A stretch of 64,000 nt of DNA from DASQZK01 sp963809925 (GTDB taxonomy: Bacteria > Bacteroidota > Bacteroidia > Bacteroidales > GCA-2748055), in contig CAWELH010000004.1 in the NCBI GenBank assembly GCA_963809925.1, forward strand, positions 558,001-622,000. Reading direction: 5' to 3'. The notes beneath the pieces are model-generated. The model made no database searches, was not told the origin of the DNA, and saw only the letters and a list, made by a program, of their open reading frames with translations. This document shows, piece after piece, positions 45,590 to 55,550 of the stretch (position 1 is its first letter; every line of letters starts with the position of its first letter). A program made the translations under genes and the position numbers.

Positions 45590-45600
45590 GCGATACTGGT

Positions 45601-45951
45601 ATGAATGAAGAATGGTTAATTCTGTTTTTTCTTGTAGGCCTCATCTTCGTGGGCAGTGTATTAATCCTCTCGCGGATCATTGCGCCTACCTCGTCTAATG
45701 CACAGAAATCGGAGCCCTACGAAAGTGGTATTCCAACCATTGGGACCACATGGCTTCAATTTAACGTGGGTTACTATTTATTTGCCATTTTGTTTATCAT
45801 TTTCGATGTGGAAACGGTTTTTATCTTTCCATGGGCAGTAGTCATGAAGGAACTCGGGATGGTGGCATTTGTTGAAATAATCATTTTCTTTCTCATTCTG
45901 GGCCTCGGACTCCTTTATGCCTGGAAAAAACATGCACTGATATGGGAATAA
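45601..45951 (+). CDS. nuoA: Complex I subunit NuoA
   Basis: A 116-residue membrane subunit with three helices. SEPYESGIPTIGTT is the conserved loop that contacts the quinone site, and FIIFDVETVFIFPWAV is the second helix with its acidic residues. First gene of an 11-gene nuo operon on the plus strand; it overlaps nuoB by ten bases. Confidence 0.95.
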   Translation: MNEEWLILFFLVGLIFVGSVLILSRIIAPTSSNAQKSEPYESGIPTIGTTWLQFNVGYYLFAILFIIFDVETVFIFPWAVVMKELGMVAFVEIIIFFLILGLGLLYAWKKHALIWE

Positions 45952-46502
45952 AAGGAATGAAAGAGGAAGATTTCAGGGACAATGAGAGCCTTGAACTTCT
46001 AAGGTCATCTGGAACAGATGTAATGTTAACCAAGATTGATGACGTGATTAACTGGGGCAGGAAGAATTCACTCTGGCCGCTTACTTTCGCAACAAGTTGT
46101 TGTGGTATTGAGATGATGGCTGCCGGCGCTCCAAGACATGATTTTGCCCGGTTTGGAATGGAAGTTTACCGTGCGAGTCCAAGGCAGGCGGATGTCATTG
46201 TGGTAGCAGGTACAATTGTAAACAAGATGGCGCCTGTGCTGAAGCGTTTGTACGACCAGATGTCGGAACCCAAATACGTAATTGCCATGGGGGCATGCGC
46301 GATCTCCGGAGGTCCGTTTTTTCTGAATTCATACTCTGTGATTAAAGGGGTCGAACATGTCATCCCGGTCGATGTATATGTCCCGGGCTGTCCCCCTAGA
46401 CCCGAGGCATTGTTGTATGGTGTGATGCAGTTACAGCGGAAAATTGAAACTGAGAATCATTCCTCCCGCAAGACGCGTATTGAAGGCCATAACGAAAAAT
46501 GA
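45942..46502 (+). CDS. nuoB: Complex I subunit NuoB
   Basis: A 186-residue peripheral subunit that holds cluster N2, the last Fe-S cluster before quinone. Ligand cysteines are visible in TSCCGIEMMAAG, in AMGACAISGG and in VPGCPPRPEALLYG. An alternative ATG five codons in would remove most of the overlap with nuoA. Confidence 0.96.
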   Translation: MGIKGMKEEDFRDNESLELLRSSGTDVMLTKIDDVINWGRKNSLWPLTFATSCCGIEMMAAGAPRHDFARFGMEVYRASPRQADVIVVAGTIVNKMAPVLKRLYDQMSEPKYVIAMGACAISGGPFFLNSYSVIKGVEHVIPVDVYVPGCPPRPEALLYGVMQLQRKIETENHSSRKTRIEGHNEK

Positions 46503-46538
46503 AAATCGCCCAAATCATAGTGAAAAATAATTACACCC

Positions 46539-46994
46539 ATGGATAGTCAACAATTAGATACCTTGATAAAGGAGCTGGCTCCGGATGCAGAGATCACCGT
46601 CGGGAAGCAATTTAAGGAAGTAACGGTTGAACCTTCGGGTCTGAAAGATCTTGCGCTGGGCCTGAGGAATAATAAAGATGTTGCCCTTGATTTTCTGTAT
46701 AATGTAACCGGCGTCGATTATGGTGAGAAGCTTGGGGTGGTATACCATCTTCGTTCATCCATTACAAATCATACCCTTGTATTGAAAACGATGACTGCAG
46801 ACAGGGATAATCCGGTACTCGATACCGTTTCTGACATCTGGAAAACGGCTGAATATCATGAAAACGAAATATTTGACCTTCTGGGTATCCGTTTCAATGG
46901 TCATCCCGGCCTCAGAAGGCTCTTCCTCGACGATGACAGTGGATATCCGTTACGCAAGGATTATGTCGATGAAGTAAACATAGTTACCAAATAG
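46539..46994 (+). CDS. nuoC: Complex I subunit NuoC (30 kDa)
   Basis: A 151-residue hydrophilic subunit with the signature HENEIFDLLGIRFNGHPGLRRLFLDDD. It is separate from NuoD, unlike the fused NuoCD of enterobacteria. It joins the quinone module to the rest of the arm. It stands five bases before nuoD. Confidence 0.94.
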   Translation: MDSQQLDTLIKELAPDAEITVGKQFKEVTVEPSGLKDLALGLRNNKDVALDFLYNVTGVDYGEKLGVVYHLRSSITNHTLVLKTMTADRDNPVLDTVSDIWKTAEYHENEIFDLLGIRFNGHPGLRRLFLDDDSGYPLRKDYVDEVNIVTK

Positions 46995-46998
46995 CTCA

Positions 46999-48120
46999 AT
47001 GGAAGAAAAAATTGTAAATCAGACTCTTGAAGATCAGGAATTTGTCCTGAACATGGGGCCGCAGCATCCTTCCACACATGGAGTTTTGCGTCTTCTTGTA
47101 TCGCTGAAGGGTGAGACGATTCAGAAGGTGGAGCCGCATATCGGCTATGTTCACCGCGGCATTGAGAAAATGTGTGAGAGCCTTGCCTATCCGCAGATCA
47201 TCCATTTGACTGACCGAATGGATTATCTCTCAGCTCACATTAACAATGAAGCCGTTTGTCTTGCCGTCGAAAACGCCCTTGAGGTGGAGGTCCCGGAACG
47301 TGTTAAATACATTCGGACTCTCATGTCGGAGCTGACCCGCATCCAGTCGCATCAACTCTGGTGGGCTACTTTCGGAATGGATCTCGGCGGGTTGACCTGC
47401 TTTTTCTATGGCTTGCGCGACAGGGAGAAGGTCATGGATATCTTTGAGGAAACCTGTGGTGGAAGGATGATCGTCAGCTATAATACCCCAGGTGGGCTGA
47501 TGTACGATATACATCCGAATTTTCAGAAGAGGGTTAAAGAATTCATTACCTATTTTCGCAAAACACTTCCCGAATACGACCAGCTTCTCACCGGTAACAT
47601 TATTTTCCGCGAACGAAGCAAAGGAATAGGATATCTGTCGAATGAGGATGCCATCAGCTTTGGAATCACGGGCCCCTCTGCACGTGCATCAGGGTTATCA
47701 TGCGACGTAAGGAAACACGAACCTTACAGTGCTTATGATAAGGTTCAGTTTAACGAGATCATTTACCACGGCGGAGATACATATGACAGGTATATGGCAC
47801 GAATGGATGAGATGAGAGAGTCTATGAACATTATTGAACAGCTTATCGATAATATTCCCGAAGGCAGTTATTTCACAAAGATGAAACCCGTTATCAGGCT
47901 TCCGGAAGGGGAATATTACCAGCGGGTAGAGACGGCCCGTGGGGAGCTGGGAGTTTACATTATCAGCGATGGGAACAAGACACCATTCAGGATGAGGTTC
48001 CGGTCTCCCAATTTCTCCAACCTATGGATTCTGGATAAGATTTCCCGTGGTTTGAAGATCGCAGACCTCATTGCTATCGGCGGCTCCCTTGATCTAGTCG
48101 TCCCAGATATTGACCGGTAA
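46999..48120 (+). CDS. nuoD: Complex I subunit NuoD (49 kDa)
   Basis: A 373-residue subunit that forms the quinone cavity with NuoB. NMGPQHPSTHGVLRL and VEPHIGYVHRGIEKM near the N-terminus carry the quinone-binding His, and the C-terminus ends in LDLVVPDIDR, as in the family. It is related to the large subunit of NiFe hydrogenases, but without the nickel ligands. Confidence 0.96.
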   Translation: MEEKIVNQTLEDQEFVLNMGPQHPSTHGVLRLLVSLKGETIQKVEPHIGYVHRGIEKMCESLAYPQIIHLTDRMDYLSAHINNEAVCLAVENALEVEVPERVKYIRTLMSELTRIQSHQLWWATFGMDLGGLTCFFYGLRDREKVMDIFEETCGGRMIVSYNTPGGLMYDIHPNFQKRVKEFITYFRKTLPEYDQLLTGNIIFRERSKGIGYLSNEDAISFGITGPSARASGLSCDVRKHEPYSAYDKVQFNEIIYHGGDTYDRYMARMDEMRESMNIIEQLIDNIPEGSYFTKMKPVIRLPEGEYYQRVETARGELGVYIISDGNKTPFRMRFRSPNFSNLWILDKISRGLKIADLIAIGGSLDLVVPDIDR

Positions 48121-48143
48121 AAACCAGCTATAATCAAAGTAAC

Positions 48144-49232
48144 ATGGCTTTTAACATATATAACTTTTCCACCCTTACTGCCTGGATCCATGAAACCCTT
48201 AGCGCACACATGTCGCCGCTGTGGACCGTTGTCTCGGAAATGGCAATTGCAGGTGTGGTTGTACTGATGTTTTATGCAGTTGTAGGGCTGTTCCTGGTAT
48301 ATGCTGAGCGGAAGGTCTGTGCATTCATGCAGAACCGCGTAGGGCCAAACAGGGTGGGGCCTTTCGGGATTTTCCAGACGGTGGCCGACCTCATAAAACT
48401 GCTTTTAGTTGAGCTGATCTCCATAAGAAAGGCTGACAAATTTTTATTTAATCTGGCACCTTTCATTGTAATTATCGCGTCGTTTTTAGCCATGGCTGCA
48501 ATACCTTTTGCGAGAGGTCTTCATGCCATCGACCTGAATATCGGCGTCTTTTATATTATGGCTGTCTCTTCAATGGGGGTGGTCGGCATCCTTATTGCCG
48601 GATGGTCGAGCAACAACAAATATTCTCTTATTGGTGCCATGAGAAGTGGTGCTCAGATTGTAAGCTATGAGTTGTCGGTAGGGCTGTCGCTCATCACCAT
48701 CGTAGTTCTGGCAGGTACAATGCAGCTTTCGCAGATCGTAGAGGCACAGCGCGACGGTTGGTTTATTTTCAAGGGGCACATTCCGGCAATACTGGCATTC
48801 ATTCTCTATATCATCGCCAGTACGGCCGAGACGAACCGCGGGCCCTTCGACCTGGCTGAAGCAGAATCAGAGCTCACGGCCGGTTTCCATACTGAATATT
48901 CAGGGATCAAGTTTGCTTTTTTCTTTCTGGCAGAATACATCAATATGTTCATCGTGGCCTCCGTTGGTGCCACGTTATTCCTTGGTGGCTGGATGCCTTT
49001 CCACATTGGAAATCTGAACGGATTTAACCATATCATGGACTTTATCCCGCCATTTATCTGGTACCTGGGTAAAACCGGGTTCATCATTTTTATTATGATG
49101 TGGTTCAAATGGACCTTCCCCCGGCTTCGCATTGACCAGTTGCTGACCCTAGAGTGGAAATATCTACTGCCATTGAATCTGATTAATGTTGTGCTGATGG
49201 CGCTGATCGTATTAACGGGTTGGCATTTTTAA
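48144..49232 (+). CDS. nuoH: Complex I subunit NuoH
   Basis: A 362-residue membrane subunit with about eight helices. Family signatures are YAERKVCAFMQNRVGPNRVGPFG and TNRGPFDLAEAESELTAGFHTEYSG, the loop at the quinone entrance with its Glu residues. It couples quinone reduction to the proton-pumping arm. Confidence 0.96.
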   Translation: MAFNIYNFSTLTAWIHETLSAHMSPLWTVVSEMAIAGVVVLMFYAVVGLFLVYAERKVCAFMQNRVGPNRVGPFGIFQTVADLIKLLLVELISIRKADKFLFNLAPFIVIIASFLAMAAIPFARGLHAIDLNIGVFYIMAVSSMGVVGILIAGWSSNNKYSLIGAMRSGAQIVSYELSVGLSLITIVVLAGTMQLSQIVEAQRDGWFIFKGHIPAILAFILYIIASTAETNRGPFDLAEAESELTAGFHTEYSGIKFAFFFLAEYINMFIVASVGATLFLGGWMPFHIGNLNGFNHIMDFIPPFIWYLGKTGFIIFIMMWFKWTFPRLRIDQLLTLEWKYLLPLNLINVVLMALIVLTGWHF

Positions 49233-49252
49233 TTTGAAATAAAACGGTTTAC

Positions 49253-49735
49253 ATGGAAAGTGTCATAAAATATTTTACAGGGATTTTCGATGGTGTGCGC
49301 TCACTGCTTGCGGGCATGAGGGTGACGGGATCTTACTTTATCCGGCCAAAAACCATCGTAACAGAGCAATATCCCGAAAACAGGGATACTCTGGTGATGA
49401 AGGAACGCTTTAAAGGTGAAGTGGTGATGCCTCACAATGAGAACAACGAACATAAATGTACTGGCTGTGGCATCTGTGAGATGAACTGCCCTAATGGTTC
49501 CATAGAGATCATCACCGATACCATTGAGACGGAAGACGGTAAAAAGAAAAAGATTATCGACAAGCATATTTACCGGTTGAGCATGTGCACATTCTGCGGG
49601 TTGTGTGTTAAAACCTGCCCCTCGAATGCCCTTGAATTCTCACAGGAATTTGAACATGCAGTTTTCGACAAGTCAAAACTTGTAAAAGTGCTTAACAAGC
49701 CCGGGTCAAAACTTATGAAAGGAGAACAAAAATGA
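49253..49735 (+). CDS. nuoI: Complex I subunit NuoI (2x4Fe-4S)
   Basis: A 160-residue subunit with two 4Fe-4S motifs, CTGCGICEMNCP (about residues 67-78) and CTFCGLCVKTCP (about 107-118), clusters N6a and N6b. Because NuoE, F and G are absent from this operon, NuoI would be the outermost Fe-S subunit and thus a possible docking site for ferredoxin or another donor. Confidence 0.96.
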   Translation: MESVIKYFTGIFDGVRSLLAGMRVTGSYFIRPKTIVTEQYPENRDTLVMKERFKGEVVMPHNENNEHKCTGCGICEMNCPNGSIEIITDTIETEDGKKKKIIDKHIYRLSMCTFCGLCVKTCPSNALEFSQEFEHAVFDKSKLVKVLNKPGSKLMKGEQK

Positions 49736-50268
49736 CAGCGCATCAGATCATGTTCATCTTATTTTCCGTGGTTATCCTTGTCTTTTCCATCCTTACTGTA
49801 ACGAGCAGAAAGATACTCAGGGCATCTGTCTACCTGCTTTTTGTCCTCGTGGCTACCGGAGGACTCTACTTCATGCTCGACTACCAGTTTCTTGCAGCTG
49901 TTCAGCTCGCATTGTATGCCGGGGGTATTGTGGTTCTGATCATCTTTTCAATATTGCTGACCAGCCACCTGGGGCATAATTTTGAACGCATTGGTTGGAA
50001 GAAGTCAGCTTTCACTGCTGTTGCTGTTGCAGCAGGCGCCATTCTCACAATCGTCACGATCCTGAACCACCAGTTTTCTGCCAATGCGGAAGTGGCGAGA
50101 GAAGTAAATATGCAGGTGATTGGCAAAAAGCTTTTGTCGTATGGCGACAACGGATATGTACTTCCGTTTGAAGTCATATCCTTACTGCTGCTTGCAGCCA
50201 TGGTTTCCGCCATCGTTATCGCCAAAAAGGGCGGCCCAAGGCAAACTGTAAAAAGTATAAATCAGTAA
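49732..50268 (+). CDS. nuoJ: Complex I subunit NuoJ
   Basis: A 178-residue membrane subunit with five helices (KILRASVYLLFVLVATGGLYFML, LALYAGGIVVLIIFSI). Helix 3 has the pi-bulge region linked to coupling. The start overlaps the nuoI stop by four bases (ATGA), indicating translational coupling. Confidence 0.94.
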   Translation: MTAHQIMFILFSVVILVFSILTVTSRKILRASVYLLFVLVATGGLYFMLDYQFLAAVQLALYAGGIVVLIIFSILLTSHLGHNFERIGWKKSAFTAVAVAAGAILTIVTILNHQFSANAEVAREVNMQVIGKKLLSYGDNGYVLPFEVISLLLLAAMVSAIVIAKKGGPRQTVKSINQ

Positions 50269-50280
50269 AACCATCATAAA

Positions 50281-50598
50281 ATGAACACTGGCATTCCGTT
50301 ACAGTTTTTTCTTGTTTTGGCAACACTGATGTTCTTCATCGGGATCTATGGTTTCCTCACCCGCAGGAATCTCATCACCATCCTGATGTCTGTGGAGCTG
50401 ATCCTGAACTCTGTGAACATTAATTTTTTGGCCTTCAACCGTTACCTGTTCCCGGGTCAGCTTGAGGGACATTTTTTCAGCCTTTTCGTTATTGCGGTCG
50501 CAGCCTCTGAAGCTGCTGTCGCCATTGCGATCATTATTAATATTTACAGGCGTTTTACCACTGTCAATGTGGAAAATGTCAATGAGATGAAATTCTGA
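50281..50598 (+). CDS. nuoK: Complex I subunit NuoK
   Basis: A 105-residue, three-helix subunit homologous to MrpC. The membrane glutamates are visible in LMSVELILNSVNINFLAF and in AVAASEAAVAIAIIINIYR. Part of the proton path between quinone site and antiporter-like subunits. Confidence 0.95.
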   Translation: MNTGIPLQFFLVLATLMFFIGIYGFLTRRNLITILMSVELILNSVNINFLAFNRYLFPGQLEGHFFSLFVIAVAASEAAVAIAIIINIYRRFTTVNVENVNEMKF

Positions 50599-50624
50599 TT
50601 ATCAAAATTCAGGCATATTTAGTT

Positions 50625-52544
50625 ATGACAAATTTTCTCTATACCATCTGGATTCCGCTGATACCCATGATCATGTTTCTTATCCTGGGCCTTGGCGGAT
50701 CGAAGCTTAAAGCACGACTTAGCGGCATTTTGGGTACATCGGCATTGTCGGTTGTCACTATTATGTCGTACATCACGGCATTCAGGTATTTCTTCTCTGC
50801 AGGCTTGGTTGAGGGCAGTTATCACAAGGTTATCGCCTTCAACATGATGTGGCTGAAATTTACCGATACACTTCACATAAATATGGGGGTTTTGCTGGAT
50901 CCGATTTCGGTAATGATGATCGTTGTGATCAGCACCGTGTCCCTCATGGTACATATTTACAGTCTTGGATATATGAAGGGTGAGGTTGGTTTTGAACGGT
51001 ATTTTGCTTTCCTGTCCCTATTTAGTTTCGCAATGCTTGGCCTTGTTCTGGCTACCAATATCTTCCAGATGTATATTTTCTGGGAATTGGTTGGCGTTTC
51101 CTCCTTCCTGCTGATAGGCTTTTATTATCAGAAACCTTCGGCAGTGAGAGCATCGAAAAAGGCCTTTATCGTTACACGGTTTGCAGATTTTGGTTTTCTT
51201 ACCGGCATCCTTCTGCTCTCGGTTACCACAAAAACTTTTGATTTTGTCAGCCTGACTGATCCCAATGGCTCTGCCATCACCCAGGGAAGCAGTGTGGCAT
51301 TCCTGGGTTTATCGGTGATGACCTGGGCGCTCATCCTGATTTTCATGGGCGGTGCGGGGAAATCGGCCATGTTCCCGCTGCACATCTGGTTGCCCGATGC
51401 CATGGAAGGACCCACGCCTGTCTCGGCACTGATACATGCAGCGACCATGGTGGTGGCCGGCGTATACCTTGTGGCAAGGATGTTTCCGCTCTATGTATTT
51501 GCCGGGCCAACAGCACTGGAAGTTGTTGCTTATGTTGGCGCATTTTCCTCACTCTTCGCAGCCGTAATCGCCTGTACGCAAATCGATATTAAGAGGGTTC
51601 TGGCATACTCAACCATGTCACAGATCGGATATATGATGGCCGCTCTTGGCATCTCGGGTTATGGTGGCCACGAGGGTCTGGGATTTATGGCTTCCATGTT
51701 TCACCTTTCCACCCATGCCATGTTCAAAGCCCTGCTCTTCCTGGGTGCAGGCGCCATCATCCATGCTGTCCACAGCAATAATATGACTGATATGGGCGGA
51801 CTCAGAAAATATCTTCCTATAACCCACATCACTTTTCTTGTAGCATGTCTGACGATTTCAGGTATCCCCCCGTTTTCGGGCTTTTTCAGCAAGGATGAAA
51901 TTCTCGCAGCAGCCTTTGAACATAACAGGATCATTTACTGGACCGAATATTTTGTTGCGGGTCTCACTGCCTTCTATATGTTCAGGCTGTATTTCAATAT
52001 ATTCTGGGGAAGAAATACCGAGTATGAACATACTCCGCATGAAGCCCCTGCAACAATGACCTTTCCGCTTATTTTTCTGGGTGCGGCATCGGTCTTCGCC
52101 GGATTTATTCCCTTTAGCAAGCTGGTGACGTCCGATGGTACTCCGTTCATTTCACATATCGACTGGGCTGTAGCTCTGCCTTCCGTTCTCATCGGTGTTG
52201 TGGGTATTGTTGCGGCAATGGTCATGTACCGGAAAGAATCTGCTCTTCCTGATAAAGTAGCAGCAACCTTTAAAACCGGGTATCGCTGGACGTTTAATAA
52301 ATTTTATATTGACGAGCTGTACCTTTTTGTAACGAAAAAGATCCTTTTCGGACTTGTCTCACGACCAGTTGCATGGTTTGACAGGCATGTGGTCGATGCA
52401 ACAATGAATGCCATTGCCGGTGTCACACAAGCTGTTTCTCTGCGGATCAGGGGACTGCAGTCGGGACAGCTTCAGAAGTATGGATTTGTCTTTGTCTCCG
52501 GGGCCTTATTACTTACCCTGTTTCTTCTTTACATATGGAGTTGA
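50625..52544 (+). CDS. nuoL: Complex I subunit NuoL
   Basis: A 639-residue antiporter-like subunit. IFWELVGVSSFLLIGFYYQ carries the key Glu of helix 5; GGAGKSAMFPLHIWLPDAMEGPTPVSALIHAAT has the helix-7 Lys and the broken helix; STHAMFKALLFLGAGAIIH the next Lys. The C-terminal region includes the long lateral helix. One of three proton-pumping subunits. Confidence 0.96.
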   Translation: MTNFLYTIWIPLIPMIMFLILGLGGSKLKARLSGILGTSALSVVTIMSYITAFRYFFSAGLVEGSYHKVIAFNMMWLKFTDTLHINMGVLLDPISVMMIVVISTVSLMVHIYSLGYMKGEVGFERYFAFLSLFSFAMLGLVLATNIFQMYIFWELVGVSSFLLIGFYYQKPSAVRASKKAFIVTRFADFGFLTGILLLSVTTKTFDFVSLTDPNGSAITQGSSVAFLGLSVMTWALILIFMGGAGKSAMFPLHIWLPDAMEGPTPVSALIHAATMVVAGVYLVARMFPLYVFAGPTALEVVAYVGAFSSLFAAVIACTQIDIKRVLAYSTMSQIGYMMAALGISGYGGHEGLGFMASMFHLSTHAMFKALLFLGAGAIIHAVHSNNMTDMGGLRKYLPITHITFLVACLTISGIPPFSGFFSKDEILAAAFEHNRIIYWTEYFVAGLTAFYMFRLYFNIFWGRNTEYEHTPHEAPATMTFPLIFLGAASVFAGFIPFSKLVTSDGTPFISHIDWAVALPSVLIGVVGIVAAMVMYRKESALPDKVAATFKTGYRWTFNKFYIDELYLFVTKKILFGLVSRPVAWFDRHVVDATMNAIAGVTQAVSLRIRGLQSGQLQKYGFVFVSGALLLTLFLLYIWS

Positions 52545-52570
52545 GCCATTAGCGATAAAAATACATTGTT

Positions 52571-54076
52571 ATGAATATATTGTCATTACTTATTCTGGTT
52601 CCTGTGTTAACCATAACCGGTATCATACTTCAAAAGGATACACGGAGAGTACGTGTGGTTTCTGCCATCGGGATGGGGATTCAGCTGATTCTCGCGGCAG
52701 TCCTGGTATTCATGTACCTTTCACAACGGCATGCTGGGAACACGGCTGAAATGCTCTTTGTAAGGAACTACGAATGGTTCAGCAGTCTGCATATCTATTA
52801 TTGTGTGGGTGTCGATGGCATTTCTGTGGCGATGATCGCCCTTACTTCCATCGTTATATTTGCCGGCATTTTCGCATCATGGCAGGTGGAATTTCTAACC
52901 CGTGAATTTTTCGTGTCGCTCATTCTTCTTGGAACGGGTGTATTTGGCTTTTTCATCTCCATTGATCTTTTCACGATGTTCCTTTTTTATGAAGTAGCTG
53001 TAATACCAATGTATTTGCTTATCGGTATCTGGGGAAGCGGGCCAAAAGAATATTCGGCAATGAAGCTTACGCTAATGCTAATGGGTGGTTCAGCTCTTCT
53101 CCTGGTCGGAATCCTCGGTATCTATCTTAATTCGGCACCTGGAGGAGGTCCACTGACCTTCAATATTCTGGAAATCTCAAAAGTGCAGATTCCGATGAAT
53201 GCCCAGCGAATTTTCTTCCCGCTTACTTTTGTCGGCTTTGGTGTACTCGGTGCTCTTTTTCCTTTCCATACCTGGTCGCCCGACGGACATGCATCAGCGC
53301 CAACAGCGGTTTCTATGTTGCATGCCGGCGTTTTAATGAAACTTGGTGGTTATGGTGCATTCAGGGTGGCAATGTTCCTGATGCCTGAGGCAGCACAGGA
53401 GATGGCCTGGATTTTCATTATCCTGACATCCATCAGTGTGATTTACGGTGCCTTCGGTGCTATCCTGCAAAAGGACCTTAAGTATATCAACGCGTATTCT
53501 TCGGTAAGCCATTGCGGACTGGTGCTTTTTGCTGTTCTTATGATGAACAGAACCGCTATGAATGGGGCCGTGATCCAGATGATATCTCACGGTTTGATGA
53601 CAGCCCTTTTCTTCGGCCTGATCGGCATGATTTACGGCCGGACACATACCAGGCTGATCAATGAGATGGGCGGGTTGATGAAGGTCATTCCATTCCTGGG
53701 AGTAGCATATGTTATTGCCGGACTGGCTTCACTCGGCCTCCCGGGATTAAGCGGATTCGTTGCTGAGATGACCATCTTCGTTGGTGCTTTCCAGCATGTC
53801 GATACCTTCCACCGCGTTGTCACCATCCTTGCAGCTTCTTCGATTGTGGTTACGGCAGTATATATTCTCAGGGTGGTAGGTACGCTGTTGCTGGGCCCTG
53901 TAAAAAATGAACATTATTTTAAGCTTGGTGATGCGGTGTGGTATGAGCGACTTTCAACCGTTACGCTGATTACCGCTATTGCAGCTATTGGTTTGGCACC
54001 TTACTGGCTTTCCAGTATGATCGGTGACAGTCTCGACCCCATTATTCATAAAATACTGGCAATCAGTCCTTTTTAA
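52571..54076 (+). CDS. nuoM: Complex I subunit NuoM
   Basis: A 501-residue antiporter-like subunit with MFLFYEVAVIPMYLLIGIWG (key Glu), FPFHTWSPDGHASAPTAVSMLHAGVLMKLGGYG, and the Lys/His region QMISHGLMTALFFGLIGMIYGR. It lies between nuoL and nuoN as in most nuo operons. Confidence 0.96.
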   Translation: MNILSLLILVPVLTITGIILQKDTRRVRVVSAIGMGIQLILAAVLVFMYLSQRHAGNTAEMLFVRNYEWFSSLHIYYCVGVDGISVAMIALTSIVIFAGIFASWQVEFLTREFFVSLILLGTGVFGFFISIDLFTMFLFYEVAVIPMYLLIGIWGSGPKEYSAMKLTLMLMGGSALLLVGILGIYLNSAPGGGPLTFNILEISKVQIPMNAQRIFFPLTFVGFGVLGALFPFHTWSPDGHASAPTAVSMLHAGVLMKLGGYGAFRVAMFLMPEAAQEMAWIFIILTSISVIYGAFGAILQKDLKYINAYSSVSHCGLVLFAVLMMNRTAMNGAVIQMISHGLMTALFFGLIGMIYGRTHTRLINEMGGLMKVIPFLGVAYVIAGLASLGLPGLSGFVAEMTIFVGAFQHVDTFHRVVTILAASSIVVTAVYILRVVGTLLLGPVKNEHYFKLGDAVWYERLSTVTLITAIAAIGLAPYWLSSMIGDSLDPIIHKILAISPF

Positions 54077-54114
54077 TTTTGATCAATGAATAACCCAGTT
54101 TAGGTAAAAATAAA

Positions 54115-55533
54115 ATGAGTTTATCCAACATTTCCCTGATGAGGCACGAGGTGCTTCTGTCCATTACGATCATTCTGATCCTTGCCGCAGAGATTTTCAG
54201 GAAAGGTGATGGCCGTTCAGTAAGACGGTTTGCGCTTGTCATGTTTAGTCTGGTTACAGCTGCAGGCTTTTTTCCCGAATCTCAGGGTACACTCTTCGGA
54301 GGAATGTTCGCGATCAACGGAACCACCATCCTGATGAAGAATGTGCTGAACATTGGCGTCCTTATCGTATTGTTTCAGTCGTACACTTGGCTTGGCCGTG
54401 AAGAAAATCAGGAGAAGATCAGCGAATTTTTCATCCTCCTGCTTTCCACACTGATCGGGATGGATTTTATGATTTCTTCAGGACATTTCCTGATGTTCTA
54501 CATTGGACTGGAACTGGCCACTATACCCATGTCAGCATTGGCGGCATACGACCGGTACAAGAATAATTCTGCCGAAGCCGGGATCAAATTAATCCTTTCC
54601 TCTGCACTTTCATCAGGAATTCTTCTGTATGGGCTATCCATGATCTACGGAACTACAGGCAGTCTTTATTTTGGGCGTGTGGCTGAGCTTTTTCAGGAAA
54701 GTACGTTGGGCGGACTTGGATTTATATTCTTTTTCAGCGGTCTTGCCTTTAAGATCTCAATTGTACCGTTCCATCTGTGGACGGCCGATGTGTATGAGGG
54801 TGCTCCGGTGAATGTCACCTCGTATCTTTCCGTGATATCGAAAGGAGCTGCCATGTTTACCATGATGATCGTTCTCTTCGTAGTCTTTCCTTCCATCATC
54901 CATCTCTGGCAGACAGTTGTTTACATAAGCGCGGTACTAACGATGACAATTGGTAACCTGTTTGCCATCCGGCAGAAGAACCTGAAACGTTTCCTGGCCT
55001 TTTCATCCATTTCCCAGGCAGGATACCTGTTGCTCGGCCTGATCAGCGGCGATCAGCTCGGTATGGCTTCAGTGATTTATTACGTTCTGGTGTATATCTT
55101 TTCAAATCTTGCTGCATTTGGAGTGGTCGCCGCAGTTTCGATGGCTACGGGCAAGGAAAATATCGATGATTACAACGGCCTTTACCAAACCAACAAGGGG
55201 CTGAGTCTTATTATGATGCTGGCTATGTTTTCACTTGCAGGCATTCCACCCCTGGCAGGATTTTTTGGTAAATTCTTTTTGTTCACGGCGGCTGCCAGGC
55301 AGGGATTTTATGTATTGGTTATCATTGCGGTGCTGAACACGATCATCTCCCTGTATTATTACCTCCTTGTGGTAAAAGCGATGTTCATTAACAAAAGTGA
55401 TACGCCAATTGCAAAATTTGCGGTAGATATCCCCTCAAGGATTGCGCTCTACGCCTGTGTAGCAGGTATCGTAATCACCGGTTTTGCAAGTGTTATTTTT
55501 GAAGTGATCAGAACGCTCAGTTTTGGTGTTTAA
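54115..55533 (+). CDS. nuoN: Complex I subunit NuoN
   Basis: A 472-residue antiporter-like subunit with FYIGLELATIPMSALAAYDR (key Glu), FKISIVPFHLWTADVYEGAPVNVTSYLS, and FSLAGIPPLAGFFGKFFLF. It is the last nuo gene. No nuoE, nuoF or nuoG follows, so the operon encodes the 11-subunit form of the complex. Confidence 0.96.
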   Translation: MSLSNISLMRHEVLLSITIILILAAEIFRKGDGRSVRRFALVMFSLVTAAGFFPESQGTLFGGMFAINGTTILMKNVLNIGVLIVLFQSYTWLGREENQEKISEFFILLLSTLIGMDFMISSGHFLMFYIGLELATIPMSALAAYDRYKNNSAEAGIKLILSSALSSGILLYGLSMIYGTTGSLYFGRVAELFQESTLGGLGFIFFFSGLAFKISIVPFHLWTADVYEGAPVNVTSYLSVISKGAAMFTMMIVLFVVFPSIIHLWQTVVYISAVLTMTIGNLFAIRQKNLKRFLAFSSISQAGYLLLGLISGDQLGMASVIYYVLVYIFSNLAAFGVVAAVSMATGKENIDDYNGLYQTNKGLSLIMMLAMFSLAGIPPLAGFFGKFFLFTAAARQGFYVLVIIAVLNTIISLYYYLLVVKAMFINKSDTPIAKFAVDIPSRIALYACVAGIVITGFASVIFEVIRTLSFGV

Positions 55534-55550
55534 CCTGAAAGATATCAACT

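Larger units (their letters stand above)
44702..45600. other. Long spacer upstream of the nuo operon
   Basis: About 900 AT-rich bases. The first 450 show nothing that I can support. The second half holds the candidate RNA with a terminator (45163-45324) and a 16-codon ORF (45539-45589). I found no full TAnnTTTG box for nuo, so the nuo promoter is not located. Confidence 0.55.
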
